Shown in pieces: positions 1 to 11,225 of a stretch of DNA of 64,000 nt (positions are counted from its first letter, which is position 1; every line of letters starts with the position of its first letter). A program made the translations under genes and the position numbers. Origin of the DNA: Flagellimonas marinaquae (GTDB lineage: Bacteria; Bacteroidota; Bacteroidia; Flavobacteriales; Flavobacteriaceae); the NCBI RefSeq assembly GCF_003992675.1, contig NZ_RZMZ01000012.1:34393-98392 (forward strand). Direction: 5' to 3'. The notes below the pieces were generated by a model. The model made no database searches. It was not told the origin of the DNA and saw only the letters and a program-made list of their open reading frames with translations.

Positions 1-724
1 TCACTATAGCGTTTTCCACACCCACGATGAATAATGAAATGGTGTAAATAACAAAGAGGATAAAGAGTTGCAAAAGGATACCGGCAAAATATCGGGAAAG
101 CAAATTATTTATCTTGTCGATGGAGGCCACCAAATTGGTTTCCTTGTTATTGGGTACAAAGGTCAGGATGCCATTTTGCATCAGTTTGCTGTCCTTCAAA
201 AAGAAAAAGGTTATAAAGAGCACCGAGAAAAGACCGACGCTAAAATTGCTCAAGGTATTGACCAAGGTATTCAAGAAATTGGGAATAAAGCCAAAATCGA
301 GACCTTGCAGCATATTTTCCTCCAGATTGGATTCGTCCAACAAATGGTTGACGCTTCCCGTGGAAGCTCCAAAATATTCCAGGGTCTGGATGTAGAGTGT
401 ATTCAAATTCCCTTTAAGGGCTTCAATATCCAAAAGGGAAAGGTTTTTGCTCTGTTCGGCCACCAAGGGGATAAAGAGTGCTAGGATTCCTAAAAATAAG
501 GATAACATCACTACCATGGTACCCACAACGGCCAGGGTGTTGGGAAACTTGAGTCTTCTGCGGAAGAAAAGCACTACGGGTCTGCCCAACAGTGCAAGTA
601 CTGCCGCAATGATCAAATAGACCAATACGGATTGGATTTTGTAGAAAAACCATCCCACGAGGACAACGCCTACTATAATTGCAACAGCCCGTAGTATTCC
701 GTTTGCGATAATCTTTGCGTTCAT
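1..724 (-). CDS. AI-2E family transporter (PerM-like permease), C-terminus cut by window edge
   Basis: The reading frame runs leftward from an ATG at 722-724 to the window edge without a stop, giving about 241 residues of N-terminal and central sequence. It starts with MNAKIIANGILRAVAI and two close hydrophobic helices, then a basic FFRRRLKFP turn, another helix, an amphipathic middle region, and further helices at the cut end. This layout fits the AI-2E/PerM transporter family, polytopic inner-membrane proteins whose substrate is usually unknown. It is the last visible gene of a leftward operon, with 3 bases between the DUF4159 stop and this start, so the two are probably translationally coupled. 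The remaining C-terminal helices lie outside the window. The family call comes from topology and sequence style; the transported compound cannot be inferred. Confidence 0.8.
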   Translation of the reverse strand, partial: MNAKIIANGILRAVAIIVGVVLVGWFFYKIQSVLVYLIIAAVLALLGRPVVLFFRRRLKFPNTLAVVGTMVVMLSLFLGILALFIPLVAEQSKNLSLLDIEALKGNLNTLYIQTLEYFGASTGSVNHLLDESNLEENMLQGLDFGFIPNFLNTLVNTLSNFSVGLFSVLFITFFFLKDSKLMQNGILTFVPNNKETNLVASIDKINNLLSRYFAGILLQLFILFVIYTISLFIVGVENAIV

Positions 725-727
725 TGA

Positions 728-1378
728 TTAGCTTTTAAAGGCATACTCCATAATATTGGCGCCCATTTGTAGTGCTTTGATTCGGATTTCCTCAGGGTCG
801 TTGTGCACCGCCGGGTCTTCCCATCCATCCCCAAGATCACATTCGTAGGTGTAGAGCAATACGAGCCTGCCCTTTTCAAAAATACCAAAAGCCTGTGGTC
901 GTTTTCCATCGTGTTCATGGATTTTGGGCAATCCATCAGGAAACTTGAATTTTTGACTAAATATGGGATGGTCTGAACCCAGCTCCTCCAAAGGCCTTTC
1001 AGGAAATACCTTTTGTAATTCCCTTCGCAAATAGGGTTCCATGCCATAATTGTCGTCAATATGGAGAAACCCTCCCGAAAGCAAATACATTCGTAAGTTT
1101 TGAACTTCCTCCTCGTTGAAAAACACATTTCCGTGACCGGTCATATGCAAATACGGATATTTGAAAATAGAAACACTCGCTGCTTCCACGGTTTCTGGTT
1201 CAGGGTCAATTTTGGTATCTATGTTCGTGTTGCAGAATTGTATCAAGTTGGGCAATGCCGTAGGGTTGGAATACCAATCGCCGCCGCCGCCATATTTTAG
1301 GATGGCCACTTGTTGTCCTTTTGCCACCGATATGGCGCAACAAAGTAGCAGGCATATCAGAAGTGTTTGTTTATTCAT
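728..1378 (-). CDS. DUF4159 domain-containing secreted protein
   Basis: This 216-residue protein has a signal peptide (MNKQTLLICLLLCCAISVAKGQ) and then the DUF4159 fold: an early KYGGGGDWYSNP stretch, HMTGHGNVFF near residue 80, GGFLHIDDNYGMEP near 105, and a C-terminal region carrying LVLLYTYECDLGDGWED. The family is widespread in Bacteroidota, exported, and without a proven biochemical role. Its fold is often compared with class I glutamine amidotransferase-like domains, but no catalytic triad can be claimed here. It sits between rsmE (65 bases upstream) and the AI-2E permease (3 bases downstream) in one leftward transcription unit. The gene is complete with an ATG start. Confidence 0.85.
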   Translation of the reverse strand: MNKQTLLICLLLCCAISVAKGQQVAILKYGGGGDWYSNPTALPNLIQFCNTNIDTKIDPEPETVEAASVSIFKYPYLHMTGHGNVFFNEEEVQNLRMYLLSGGFLHIDDNYGMEPYLRRELQKVFPERPLEELGSDHPIFSQKFKFPDGLPKIHEHDGKRPQAFGIFEKGRLVLLYTYECDLGDGWEDPAVHNDPEEIRIKALQMGANIMEYAFKS

Positions 1379-1443
1379 GATGAAGCGATTGACCTTTCCC
1401 TCAAAAATAGAACATTCCTTTGTAAAATTGATGGTGTTTGTTT

Positions 1444-2151
1444 TTAGTTGTTGATGATGGCCACGGTAGTGCAGGCAACAATGGCTGCGGTTTCCGTCCG
1501 TAATCGATTTCTTCCCAGGGATACTGGAATATACCCCTTCTCTTTGGAAAGGTCGATTTCTCCTTTGGAGAAGTCTCCTTCGGGACCGATAAGAATGGTT
1601 ACATCGTTATCGGCGATTACCCGGCGTTTCAGTTCCATTTTATCCCCATTTTGGCAATGGGCGATAAATTTGTAGCCAAGCGTTTCGTGCGACTCCAAAA
1701 ACTCCCTGCAGGATATGGGAGGATTAATTTTTGGAAGTATGGTCTGTAGGGATTGCTTCATGGCCGCTTGGAGTACGCGCTCCATACGTTCCAACTTGAG
1801 GGTCTTACGTTCCGAATGGTCACAAATAATAGGAGTGATTTCATCCACGCCTATTTCCGTAACCTTTTCGAGGAACCATTCAAACCGGTCGTTCATTTTG
1901 GTCGGGGCCACTGCCATGTGTAAGTTATATCGTTTGGGAATGGACTTTCGCTGGGAAATGATGCGTGCGCGGCACTTTTTTTGGTCAGCTTCCAAGATTT
2001 CGGCCTCGAACAGGTAACCCTTTCCGTTGGTGATGTGTACAATGTCCCCTTCAGTTTTTCGTAAGACCTTTGCAATGTGTTTGCTCTCATCGGGTGGGAA
2101 GGTAAATTGTTTGGCACTGTTGTCCAGGTCGGCATTGTAAAAAAGCTGCAT
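1444..2151 (-). CDS. rsmE: 16S rRNA (uracil(1498)-N(3))-methyltransferase RsmE
   Basis: This 235-residue SPOUT-class methyltransferase methylates N3 of U1498 in 16S rRNA, using S-adenosylmethionine, in the cytoplasm. The N-terminal PUA-like RNA-binding part (residues 1-70) contains the HIAKVLRKTEGD stretch. The C-terminal trefoil-knot domain contains the SAM-binding signature IGPEGDFSKGEI and the knot segment LGRNRLRTETAA. Length is normal for the family. It follows tsaD by 17 bases on the same strand and precedes the DUF4159 gene, so it is probably cotranscribed with both. Start is ATG. Confidence 0.95.
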   Translation of the reverse strand: MQLFYNADLDNSAKQFTFPPDESKHIAKVLRKTEGDIVHITNGKGYLFEAEILEADQKKCRARIISQRKSIPKRYNLHMAVAPTKMNDRFEWFLEKVTEIGVDEITPIICDHSERKTLKLERMERVLQAAMKQSLQTILPKINPPISCREFLESHETLGYKFIAHCQNGDKMELKRRVIADNDVTILIGPEGDFSKGEIDLSKEKGYIPVSLGRNRLRTETAAIVACTTVAIINN

Positions 2152-2168
2152 AGCAAAGGTTTTATAGT

Positions 2169-3197
2169 TTATCCACCAATGGCATAACGAGCCTTGGCGG
2201 CGATACTTTGGTCGGAGAATGCACCTTTTTCATATTTAAGGTAACCCACAATACCGATCATGGCCGCATTGTCCGTGCAATACTCAAATTTAGGGATAAA
2301 GGTGCTCCATCCCAAGTTTTCTTCGGCATCCTTTAATCTTTGTCGAATGCCTGAGTTGGCCGCTACGCCACCCCCAATAGCCACTTGATGTATACCCGTC
2401 TGGTTTACGGCCATTTGGAGTTTCTCCATCAAAATTTCCAAAATAGTATATTGTACCGAAGCGCAGATATCGTTGATGTGCTTGGAAATGAAATCAGGGT
2501 CTTTTCGGGTCTCCCGTTGCAAAAAATAAAGAATGCTCGTCTTTAGCCCGCTAAAACTGAAATTCAACCCATCTACCTTTGGCTTGGGAAATTCATACGC
2601 ATGCGGATTGCCCAATTGGGCATATTTGTCTATCAGTGGCCCGCCAGGATAGGGGAGTCCCATCAATTTGGCACTCTTGTCGAAAGCCTCTCCCACGGCA
2701 TCATCCAAGGTTTGGCCGAGCACTTCCATTTGGAAATGGTCAATAACCTTTACAATTTGGGTATGCCCACCGCTGATGGTCATGGCCAAAAATGGAAATG
2801 AAGGGATACTTTGGTTATCGTGCTCAATAAAATGAGCCAAAATATGCGCTTCCATGTGGTTTACCTCGATCAAAGGGATGTTCAGCCCCAACGCCAAGGA
2901 TTTGGCAAAGGAGGTTCCAACCAATAAAGAGCCCATGAGTCCTGGACCTCTTGTAAAAGCTATGGCAGATAGTTGTTTTTTGTCGATATTTGCCTTGGCC
3001 AAAGCTTGGTGGACCACGGGAACGATATTTTGTTGATGTGCCCTTGAAGCCAACTCTGGGACAACACCTCCATATTGCTTGTGGATTTCCTGCGTAGCCA
3101 CTACATTACTGAGTACTTTTTTATTGCAAAGTACGGCAGCCGATGTGTCATCACAGGATGATTCGATTGAAAGAATATATTTTTTTGATTTTTCCAC
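2169..3197 (-). CDS. tsaD: tRNA N6-adenosine threonylcarbamoyltransferase TsaD
   Basis: TsaD transfers the threonylcarbamoyl group from threonylcarbamoyl-AMP to A37 of ANN-decoding tRNAs, working with TsaB and TsaE. The 342-residue protein begins with IESSCDDTSAA and carries the metal-binding HMEAH motif near residue 110, ISGGHTQIV near 140, and the nucleotide-site sequence GGGVAANSGIR near 275. All are hallmarks of the Kae1/TsaD ASKHA fold, and length is typical. It is the first gene of the leftward operon tsaD-rsmE-DUF4159-permease and is divergent from the tamB-like gene; only about 70 bases separate the two starts, so their promoters share that interval. Confidence 0.97.
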   Translation of the reverse strand: MEKSKKYILSIESSCDDTSAAVLCNKKVLSNVVATQEIHKQYGGVVPELASRAHQQNIVPVVHQALAKANIDKKQLSAIAFTRGPGLMGSLLVGTSFAKSLALGLNIPLIEVNHMEAHILAHFIEHDNQSIPSFPFLAMTISGGHTQIVKVIDHFQMEVLGQTLDDAVGEAFDKSAKLMGLPYPGGPLIDKYAQLGNPHAYEFPKPKVDGLNFSFSGLKTSILYFLQRETRKDPDFISKHINDICASVQYTILEILMEKLQMAVNQTGIHQVAIGGGVAANSGIRQRLKDAEENLGWSTFIPKFEYCTDNAAMIGIVGYLKYEKGAFSDQSIAAKARYAIGG

Positions 3198-3269
3198 AGG
3201 TTTTGGAACAAAAATTGGTCATCAAAGGTAAAACATAAAAACCCTATCAAAAAACTTCGAAAAATACTG

Positions 3270-6200
3270 TTGCGCTTCCTTTTGGCCATTGTCCTGCTTC
3301 TGGTATTGGCTTCATTGATTCTTTCATTACCTGTAGTGCAGACCAGATTGGGAAAATATGCCACGGATTCGTTGAACGAGTCTTTTGGCACCAACATTCA
3401 AATTGAACGGGTAAGCATTTCACTTTTTAATCTCAACGCCGGACTAAAAGGGGTTTATGTCGAGGACTATAAAAAAGACACCTTGATCTACATCCACAAG
3501 GTTTCGACTTCCATTTTGAACCTACGAAATATGGCCAACAATAAAATGGAGTTCGGTGAGATGGAATTGGACGGTCTGATATTCAATCTGAAAACCTACG
3601 AAGGGGAAAGTGATACCAATTTGGATGTTTTTGTGGACAAATTGGACGATGGTAAACCACGCGACCCTGAAACACCACCCTTTTTTATGTCATCGGATGA
3701 AATCCATATCCAAAATGGGAAGTTCAGGTTGATCGATGAAAATTTAGAAAAGCCCGAAACGCTGAATTTTTCCGAAATCGAGATTTCTGCGTCCGATTTT
3801 CAGATTTTGGGCCCCGATGTTTCTTTAAAGGTGGATGACCTATCTACTTTGGCCAAGCGAGGCATCCGTTTGAAAAAGTTTGCCGCAGACTTTGCATACA
3901 CCAAGGAGCAGATGCGGTTTGATTCGCTCTCCATTGATACCGAACAATCCGAACTTAAGGGCAACTTGGTCTTCAATTACAATCGGGAAGATCTGGCCAA
4001 CTTTGTTGATTTGGTCAATATCGACGCCAACTTTACGGATTCCAAGGTGGCACTGAATGAGGTAAACGCTTTTTTTGATGAATTCGGGCAGGACAAAATC
4101 GTCAATTTTACAGGGAATTTTAGTGGAGTGCTCAATCAATTGCAAGTGGACGATTTGTTTCTTTTTACAGACAATACCGGTATCCGTGGCGACTTTAGGT
4201 TCGATAATATTTTTAGCGAGCAGGCCCCATTTGTATTGCGTGGGGATATCGATAATCTCACCTCGAGCTATTACCAACTGCGAAGCATTCTGCCACAAAT
4301 TTTAGGTAGAAACATTCCCGAATCGGTCCAAAAACTGGGACAGTTTACGGTAAGGGGCGAAACGGAGATTACCGAAACTTCCATTGATGTGACCGTGAAC
4401 CTGAACACTGCCGTGGGCAGTAGCTACGTAGACCTTCAAATGACTAACGTACAGACCATTGAGGACGCCTCCTATATCGGTTTTATTTCCTTGATTGATT
4501 TTAATTTGGGGGAGTTTATTGAAAATGACAATTTGGGACTGGCCTCCATGGATATGAACGTGGAAGGGAAGGGGTTTGTGGCCGAAAGCTTGAACACCGA
4601 AGTATCGGGGGATGTGTACAAGTTTGAGTTCAACGATTATGAGTACAACAAGATCAAGGTGACCGGTATTTTGAGAAACCAACTGTTCGATGGTGTGTTG
4701 TTGTGCAATGACGAAAATTTCAGATTTGACTTCCAAGGGTTGGCCAATTTTGGGCAACGGGAGAACAAGTTCAATTTTGTAGCGGCGGTGGATTATGCGG
4801 ATTTAAAAGAACTTAATTTTATCAACGATAGCATTTCCATTTTTAAAGGGCATGTGGATATGGATATTGAGGGTAACAATCTGGACGATATGGCTGGACA
4901 GCTCCAGTTTACCAACACTACCTATCAAAACGCCAATGACACCTATTATTTTGAGGATTTCAATGTGACCTCCACTTTTGATCGCGACACCATTCGTACC
5001 ATCGAAATCAACTCGCCTGACATCATCACCGGCTACATGCGCGGCAATTTTAAGGTAAAGGAATTGGGACAATTGGTGCAGAACTCCATCGGCAGCATAT
5101 ATACCAATTATCAACCCTTTAAAATTTCGGAGGGTCAGTACGTGGATTTCAATTTTAAGATTTATAATAAGATTGTGGATGTATTCGTACCTGAGCTTAC
5201 TTTTGACCCCAATACCTTTATACGGGGATCTATCCAGGCCGACCAAAGTGATTTTAAACTTACCTTCAAATCCCCAAGTATTGAGGCCTTTGGGAACACT
5301 TTTGACAATATTGAGCTCAAAATCGATAACAAGAACCCGTTGTTCAACACTTTCGTCTCCGTTCAGGATATGTCTACGGTGTATTACGACATCAAAGATT
5401 TTAGCTTGATCAACACTACGCTGAAAGATACCCTGTTCTTTAGAACAGAATTTAAAGGGGGCAGTGAGTACAACGATAGCTATAATCTGAATTTTTATCA
5501 CACCTTTAACCAGAACAATAGGTCCGTAATCGGTCTTAAAAAATCGGATGTGAGTTTCAAGGGCAACACTTGGGTGCTTAACAAAGACGGAAACAGCAAA
5601 AACAAGGTCATTTTTAACAGTGCTTTGGACAGCATCCGAATCGAGGATGTGGTGATGGACAACAACAATGAGGAACAGATTCGGTTGAGAGGGGAATTTG
5701 CCGATTCCACCTACAAGGATTTGAACCTACAATTTAAACTGGTTTCCCTCAACAAGGTTACCCCGGCCATAGATAGTCTAAAATTGAATGGAAAAGTCGA
5801 CGGTTTTCTCAACATACTCCAAAAGGACGGTAACTATTTGCCTACATCTAGTCTTAAAATCGAGGATTTTAGTGTGAACGACCTTCGCATGGGCGACTTG
5901 GAAGTAGGTATTTACGGAAACAACGACCTCACGGAGTTCGGGGTTAGCAGTTGGCTCAATGACAATGGTAAGGAGCTCATGAACGTCAACGGAAAGGTAA
6001 CCAACATCAATAACGTTCAAGAGTTGGACCTCAAAGCCAATTTTACGGACTTTGCCCTGGAACCCTTTAATCCATTGGGCGAGGATATCATATCAAATAT
6101 CAGGGGAAAGGTGAGCGGCGATGCGACCATCACGGGCAATGTAGAGAATCCCGCTATTAATGGCCTTTTGCAGCTGAACGATGCGGGAATAGGAATCCCG

Positions 6201-7736
6201 TACTTAAACGTGGACTATGATTTTGCGCCGTACTCCCAAGTACGTTTGTTCGATCAAACCTTTTATTTTGAAAACGTACAGCTATCGGATGTAAAGGAAA
6301 AAACTTCGGCCACTTTAGATGGAACCATTAGTCATACAGGTTTTGATGACTGGTATCTGGGATTGGATGTGGATACCAACAACAACCGCTTCATGATTTT
6401 GAATACTGAATACGATGAAGAATCCCTGTACTACGGCACGGGCTTTATTAATGGTAGCGGAAGTATCTACGGCCCAATGGATGCGATGACCATTTCGGTG
6501 GATGCCACCACGGCAGCGGGTACTGCACTTAAGATACCCTTGAGCGACGTGACCAGTGTTGGGGACTACTCCTTCATCAACTTTTTGGAAAAGGGGGAGA
6601 CTAATTCCTTTGAGGAAGAAAGGGTCTTGGAAGAGTATCAAGGACTAGAAATGGCCTTTGACCTTGCCGTTACCCCAGATGCTGAAGTGGAGATCGTGGT
6701 GGACCAAACTACAGGGAGTTCCCTTAAGGGAACCGGTGAAGGTATTTTGTTGATTGAGATCAACACCAACGGTAAATTCAATATGTACGGTGACTTTGTC
6801 GTGGTATCGGGGGAGTATAATTTTAAATACGGAGGGGTAATTGACAAAAAGTTCAAGGTGCGTCCGGGAGGTAGCATCTTATGGGAGCAAGATCCTTTGG
6901 CCGCACAATTGAACCTGGAAGCCGTATATTCCCTCAACGCCAATCCAGCACCCCTTTTGGACAATGCAGGTTTCACAGGTAGGATTCCGACCGAGGTGGT
7001 CGTACGATTAGACGGGGAATTGGAAAGCCCCAACATCAATTTCGGGATAGAATTTCCCGGGACCAATTCAGTGGTACAGTCCGAGTTGGAGTATCGATTG
7101 CAAGACCCCACCATTCTGGAGCGTAATGCGTTCTTCTTATTGGCGCAGGGTACTTTTGTAAATCCACAGTCGGGAGGAATCAATCAACAGGCCGTAACTG
7201 GAAACCTGATTCAAACCGCCTCCGGACTCTTCAATCAAATTCTGGCAGGCAACAACGACAAGCTCAACTTTGGGGTTTCGTATGAGCAAGGCTATAACGA
7301 CCCCAATGCCGATATTGCCACGGAGGACAGGATCGGGGTTACCGTGTCTACCCAGCTCTCGGACCGAATCTTGGTCAACGGAAGGGTAGGAGTGCCTGTA
7401 GGTGGCGTATCGGAAACCGTAGTGGCCGGTGATGTTGAAGTTCAGATACTGTTGAACGACGAAGGGACATTGAGCGCCAAAATATTTAATCGCGAAAACC
7501 AGATACAGCAGTTTTTGGCGGAACGGCAAGGATATACCCAAGGAGTTGGTTTATCGTATCAGGTAGATTTTGACAGTTTTAGGCAACTCATGCAAAAGGT
7601 GTTCAACAAAAGGGAAAAACCGGCAGAAGAAAAGGGGCGTCCCGAAGCTTTGAACCCGCCCGAACAGGTGATGGGAAAGGATAGTTTGATTCGTTTTGCC
7701 CAAAAGCCGGTCAATCTTCCCAATTCAATCCATTAA
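3270..7736 (+). CDS. TamB-like translocation and assembly module protein (DUF490/TamB domain)
   Basis: This is a 1488-residue, inner-membrane-anchored, beta-rich protein. An N-terminal hydrophobic anchor (LLAIVLLLVLASLILSLPVV) is followed by AsmA-like repeats of alternating hydrophobic strands with many N, D and T residues. The C-terminal TamB domain spans roughly residues 1080-1440, with strand-rich FNMYGDFVVVSGEYNFKY and a FGVSYEQGYN barrel-like segment. The family forms long hydrophobic grooves across the periplasm, implicated in lipid transfer and outer-membrane assembly. The start is uncertain: the first usual start in frame is TTG at 3270, the frame is open from 3189 with no ATG or GTG, and the residues just before the TTG (KKLRKILLR) look like a genuine basic N-terminus. 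It is divergent from tsaD. Confidence 0.9.
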   Translation: MRFLLAIVLLLVLASLILSLPVVQTRLGKYATDSLNESFGTNIQIERVSISLFNLNAGLKGVYVEDYKKDTLIYIHKVSTSILNLRNMANNKMEFGEMELDGLIFNLKTYEGESDTNLDVFVDKLDDGKPRDPETPPFFMSSDEIHIQNGKFRLIDENLEKPETLNFSEIEISASDFQILGPDVSLKVDDLSTLAKRGIRLKKFAADFAYTKEQMRFDSLSIDTEQSELKGNLVFNYNREDLANFVDLVNIDANFTDSKVALNEVNAFFDEFGQDKIVNFTGNFSGVLNQLQVDDLFLFTDNTGIRGDFRFDNIFSEQAPFVLRGDIDNLTSSYYQLRSILPQILGRNIPESVQKLGQFTVRGETEITETSIDVTVNLNTAVGSSYVDLQMTNVQTIEDASYIGFISLIDFNLGEFIENDNLGLASMDMNVEGKGFVAESLNTEVSGDVYKFEFNDYEYNKIKVTGILRNQLFDGVLLCNDENFRFDFQGLANFGQRENKFNFVAAVDYADLKELNFINDSISIFKGHVDMDIEGNNLDDMAGQLQFTNTTYQNANDTYYFEDFNVTSTFDRDTIRTIEINSPDIITGYMRGNFKVKELGQLVQNSIGSIYTNYQPFKISEGQYVDFNFKIYNKIVDVFVPELTFDPNTFIRGSIQADQSDFKLTFKSPSIEAFGNTFDNIELKIDNKNPLFNTFVSVQDMSTVYYDIKDFSLINTTLKDTLFFRTEFKGGSEYNDSYNLNFYHTFNQNNRSVIGLKKSDVSFKGNTWVLNKDGNSKNKVIFNSALDSIRIEDVVMDNNNEEQIRLRGEFADSTYKDLNLQFKLVSLNKVTPAIDSLKLNGKVDGFLNILQKDGNYLPTSSLKIEDFSVNDLRMGDLEVGIYGNNDLTEFGVSSWLNDNGKELMNVNGKVTNINNVQELDLKANFTDFALEPFNPLGEDIISNIRGKVSGDATITGNVENPAINGLLQLNDAGIGIPYLNVDYDFAPYSQVRLFDQTFYFENVQLSDVKEKTSATLDGTISHTGFDDWYLGLDVDTNNNRFMILNTEYDEESLYYGTGFINGSGSIYGPMDAMTISVDATTAAGTALKIPLSDVTSVGDYSFINFLEKGETNSFEEERVLEEYQGLEMAFDLAVTPDAEVEIVVDQTTGSSLKGTGEGILLIEINTNGKFNMYGDFVVVSGEYNFKYGGVIDKKFKVRPGGSILWEQDPLAAQLNLEAVYSLNANPAPLLDNAGFTGRIPTEVVVRLDGELESPNINFGIEFPGTNSVVQSELEYRLQDPTILERNAFFLLAQGTFVNPQSGGINQQAVTGNLIQTASGLFNQILAGNNDKLNFGVSYEQGYNDPNADIATEDRIGVTVSTQLSDRILVNGRVGVPVGGVSETVVAGDVEVQILLNDEGTLSAKIFNRENQIQQFLAERQGYTQGVGLSYQVDFDSFRQLMQKVFNKREKPAEEKGRPEALNPPEQVMGKDSLIRFAQKPVNLPNSIH

Positions 7737-7842
7737 TTTTATATTTTTAAATGTTTTTGTATTAATTTATTACGAAAACGTTTGAGAAAATCCTTCAAAT
7801 CAAATAAATTATCAAGACATTCCAAATTTGGATAAAGTTTCC

Positions 7843-7850
7843 TAGCTTTG
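7843..7850 (+). promoter_or_regulatory. Probable promoter -7 box for pfkA-gapA
   Basis: TAGCTTTG fits the Bacteroidota -7 consensus TAnnTTTG and ends 17 bases before the pfkA ATG, placing a transcript start just ahead of the gene. No well-spaced TTG -33 element is present, so the call rests on the -7 box and its position. The upstream 100 bases are very AT-rich. Confidence 0.45.
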
Positions 7851-7867
7851 ACCTCTTAAAAATTTGA

Positions 7868-9878
<2,011 letters not shown>

Positions 9879-9902
9879 TTAATTATCTTTATAATACTAA
9901 GT

Positions 9903-9936
9903 ATCCTGAAGGGGAGGACATCCTCTTCAGGATTTT
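9903..9936 (+). terminator. Intrinsic terminator after gapA
   Basis: The outer arms ATCCTGAAG and CTTCAGGAT pair perfectly, and the inner GGAGGA and TCCTC extend the stem with a small bulge. A short T run follows at 9933-9936. It lies 24 bases after the gapA stop and ends 19 bases before the sugar-kinase start. Confidence 0.75.
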
Positions 9937-9955
9937 ACTATAAAAATCTCGACGT

Positions 9956-10807
9956 ATGATTTTGATTGTGGATAGTGGTGCCACCAAATCGGATTGGATT
10001 GCCCTGGACGAAAAGGGGGAGCAACTGTTTGTGACCCAAACCTTGGGCCTTAGCCCAGAAGTACTGACCAAGGAAGTAATCGAGGACAGGTTGGCCAACA
10101 ATTTTGAACTTTCCAAAAACAAGGAAAAAGTACGTCAGTTATATTTCTACGGGGCCGGATGCGGAACCGATAGAATGAAGAATTTTTTAAAGGCCATTTT
10201 TAAGGATTTCTTTCCCAATGCCAAAGCAGAGGTAAGGGAAGATACCTATGCGGCCATTTATTCCACCACCAAGATAGGAAGGCAAGGGATTGTATGTATT
10301 TTGGGTACTGGTTCCAATTGCAGTTATTACGATGGCCACCAACTCATCCAAAAAGTCACCTCTTTGGGATATATCCTAATGGATGATGGCAGTGGAAATT
10401 TCTTTGGACGAAAATTGATCCGGGATTATTATTTCCATAAAATGCCTCAGGACCTCGGGATGAAGTTCGCCAAAGAGTACGACCTCGATGCTGATGTCAT
10501 CAAGGAGCATTTGTACAAACAGCCCAATCCAAATACCTATTTGGCCACTTTTGCCCGATTTATCATCGAAAATAAGGAGCACCCCTATTGCAAAGGCGTC
10601 ATCGAGAAAGGATTGCAGCAGTTCGTGAACAACTACATTATGCAATACGAACTAGCCACCAAAGTTCCTGTGAGCTTTGTAGGGAGCATCGCCCACTTTT
10701 TGCGTGACGAGTTAACGGCTTGTATAGAACGCAACGATTTGATTTTGGGCGTAATCCGTCGCAGACCTATTGAAGGTCTGGTGGAATTCCACAGACAGAC
10801 TATTTAA
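9956..10807 (+). CDS. BadF/BadG/BcrA/BcrD-type ATPase, N-acetylglucosamine kinase-like
   Basis: This 283-residue ASKHA-fold kinase has the phosphate-1 loop LIVDSGATKSDW at its start and a second nucleotide motif CILGTGSNCSYYDG near residue 115. A GSGNFFGR segment follows around 142, resembling the N-acetylglucosamine kinase branch of the BadF family. The most likely role is phosphorylation of an amino sugar in the cytoplasm, for instance during cell-wall recycling; the substrate cannot be read from sequence. It is separated from gapA by the terminator at 9903-9933, so it probably has its own promoter. Its last 8 bases overlap the end of the convergent ridA gene. Confidence 0.8.
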   Translation: MILIVDSGATKSDWIALDEKGEQLFVTQTLGLSPEVLTKEVIEDRLANNFELSKNKEKVRQLYFYGAGCGTDRMKNFLKAIFKDFFPNAKAEVREDTYAAIYSTTKIGRQGIVCILGTGSNCSYYDGHQLIQKVTSLGYILMDDGSGNFFGRKLIRDYYFHKMPQDLGMKFAKEYDLDADVIKEHLYKQPNPNTYLATFARFIIENKEHPYCKGVIEKGLQQFVNNYIMQYELATKVPVSFVGSIAHFLRDELTACIERNDLILGVIRRRPIEGLVEFHRQTI

Positions 10808-11180
10808 CGGCAATCATCGAAATCTCCACATTCACGAATTTCGGAAGATTGGCAACTTCCATGGTTTCCCTAGCGGGAGCAGTGGCTTCATCAAAATAGC
10901 TTCCGTACACCTCATTGATCAATGCAAACTGGTTCATGTCCTTTATAAAAATGGAGGACTTGATTACATGCTCAAAGGTCATCCCGGCCTCTTCAAGTAT
11001 CGCTTTTAGGTTTTCCATGGATTGGCGTGTCTCCTTTTGGATATCACCTTCGACCAACTCGCCCGTGGCAGGGTCAATCGGAATTTGACCGGAAATGTAA
11101 AGTGTATCCTTGATCAATACGGCTTGGTTGTACGGCCCAATGGGAGCTGGTGCTTTTGGGGTTTTTATGATTTTTTTCAT
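10800..11180 (-). CDS. RidA family reactive-intermediate deaminase
   Basis: This 126-residue protein of the YjgF/YER057c/UK114 family typically forms a cytoplasmic trimer and hydrolyses reactive enamine/imine intermediates made by PLP enzymes such as threonine dehydratase. Conserved features are PIGPYNQAV near residue 16, the GQIPIDP segment, and the C-terminal APARETMEVANLP, whose Arg is the catalytic position. Length is standard. It lies 45 bases behind lptD on the same strand and may be cotranscribed with it, and it converges on the sugar kinase with an 8-base overlap. Confidence 0.93.
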   Translation of the reverse strand: MKKIIKTPKAPAPIGPYNQAVLIKDTLYISGQIPIDPATGELVEGDIQKETRQSMENLKAILEEAGMTFEHVIKSSIFIKDMNQFALINEVYGSYFDEATAPARETMEVANLPKFVNVEISMIAVK

Positions 11181-11225
11181 GCATATGATTTTATGCAGGT
11201 GAAGGTAAAAAATAAAGTGCTAAGA

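Noticed and set aside
4803..5501. 232-codon frame antisense to the TamB-like gene
   Set aside because: Ile/Val/His-rich translation typical of the complement of a beta-rich gene; TamB frame is continuous through it.
11178..11197. Palindrome TGCATA/TATGCA over the ridA start
   Set aside because: The six-base AT-rich stem is too weak to support a riboregulator or terminator claim.
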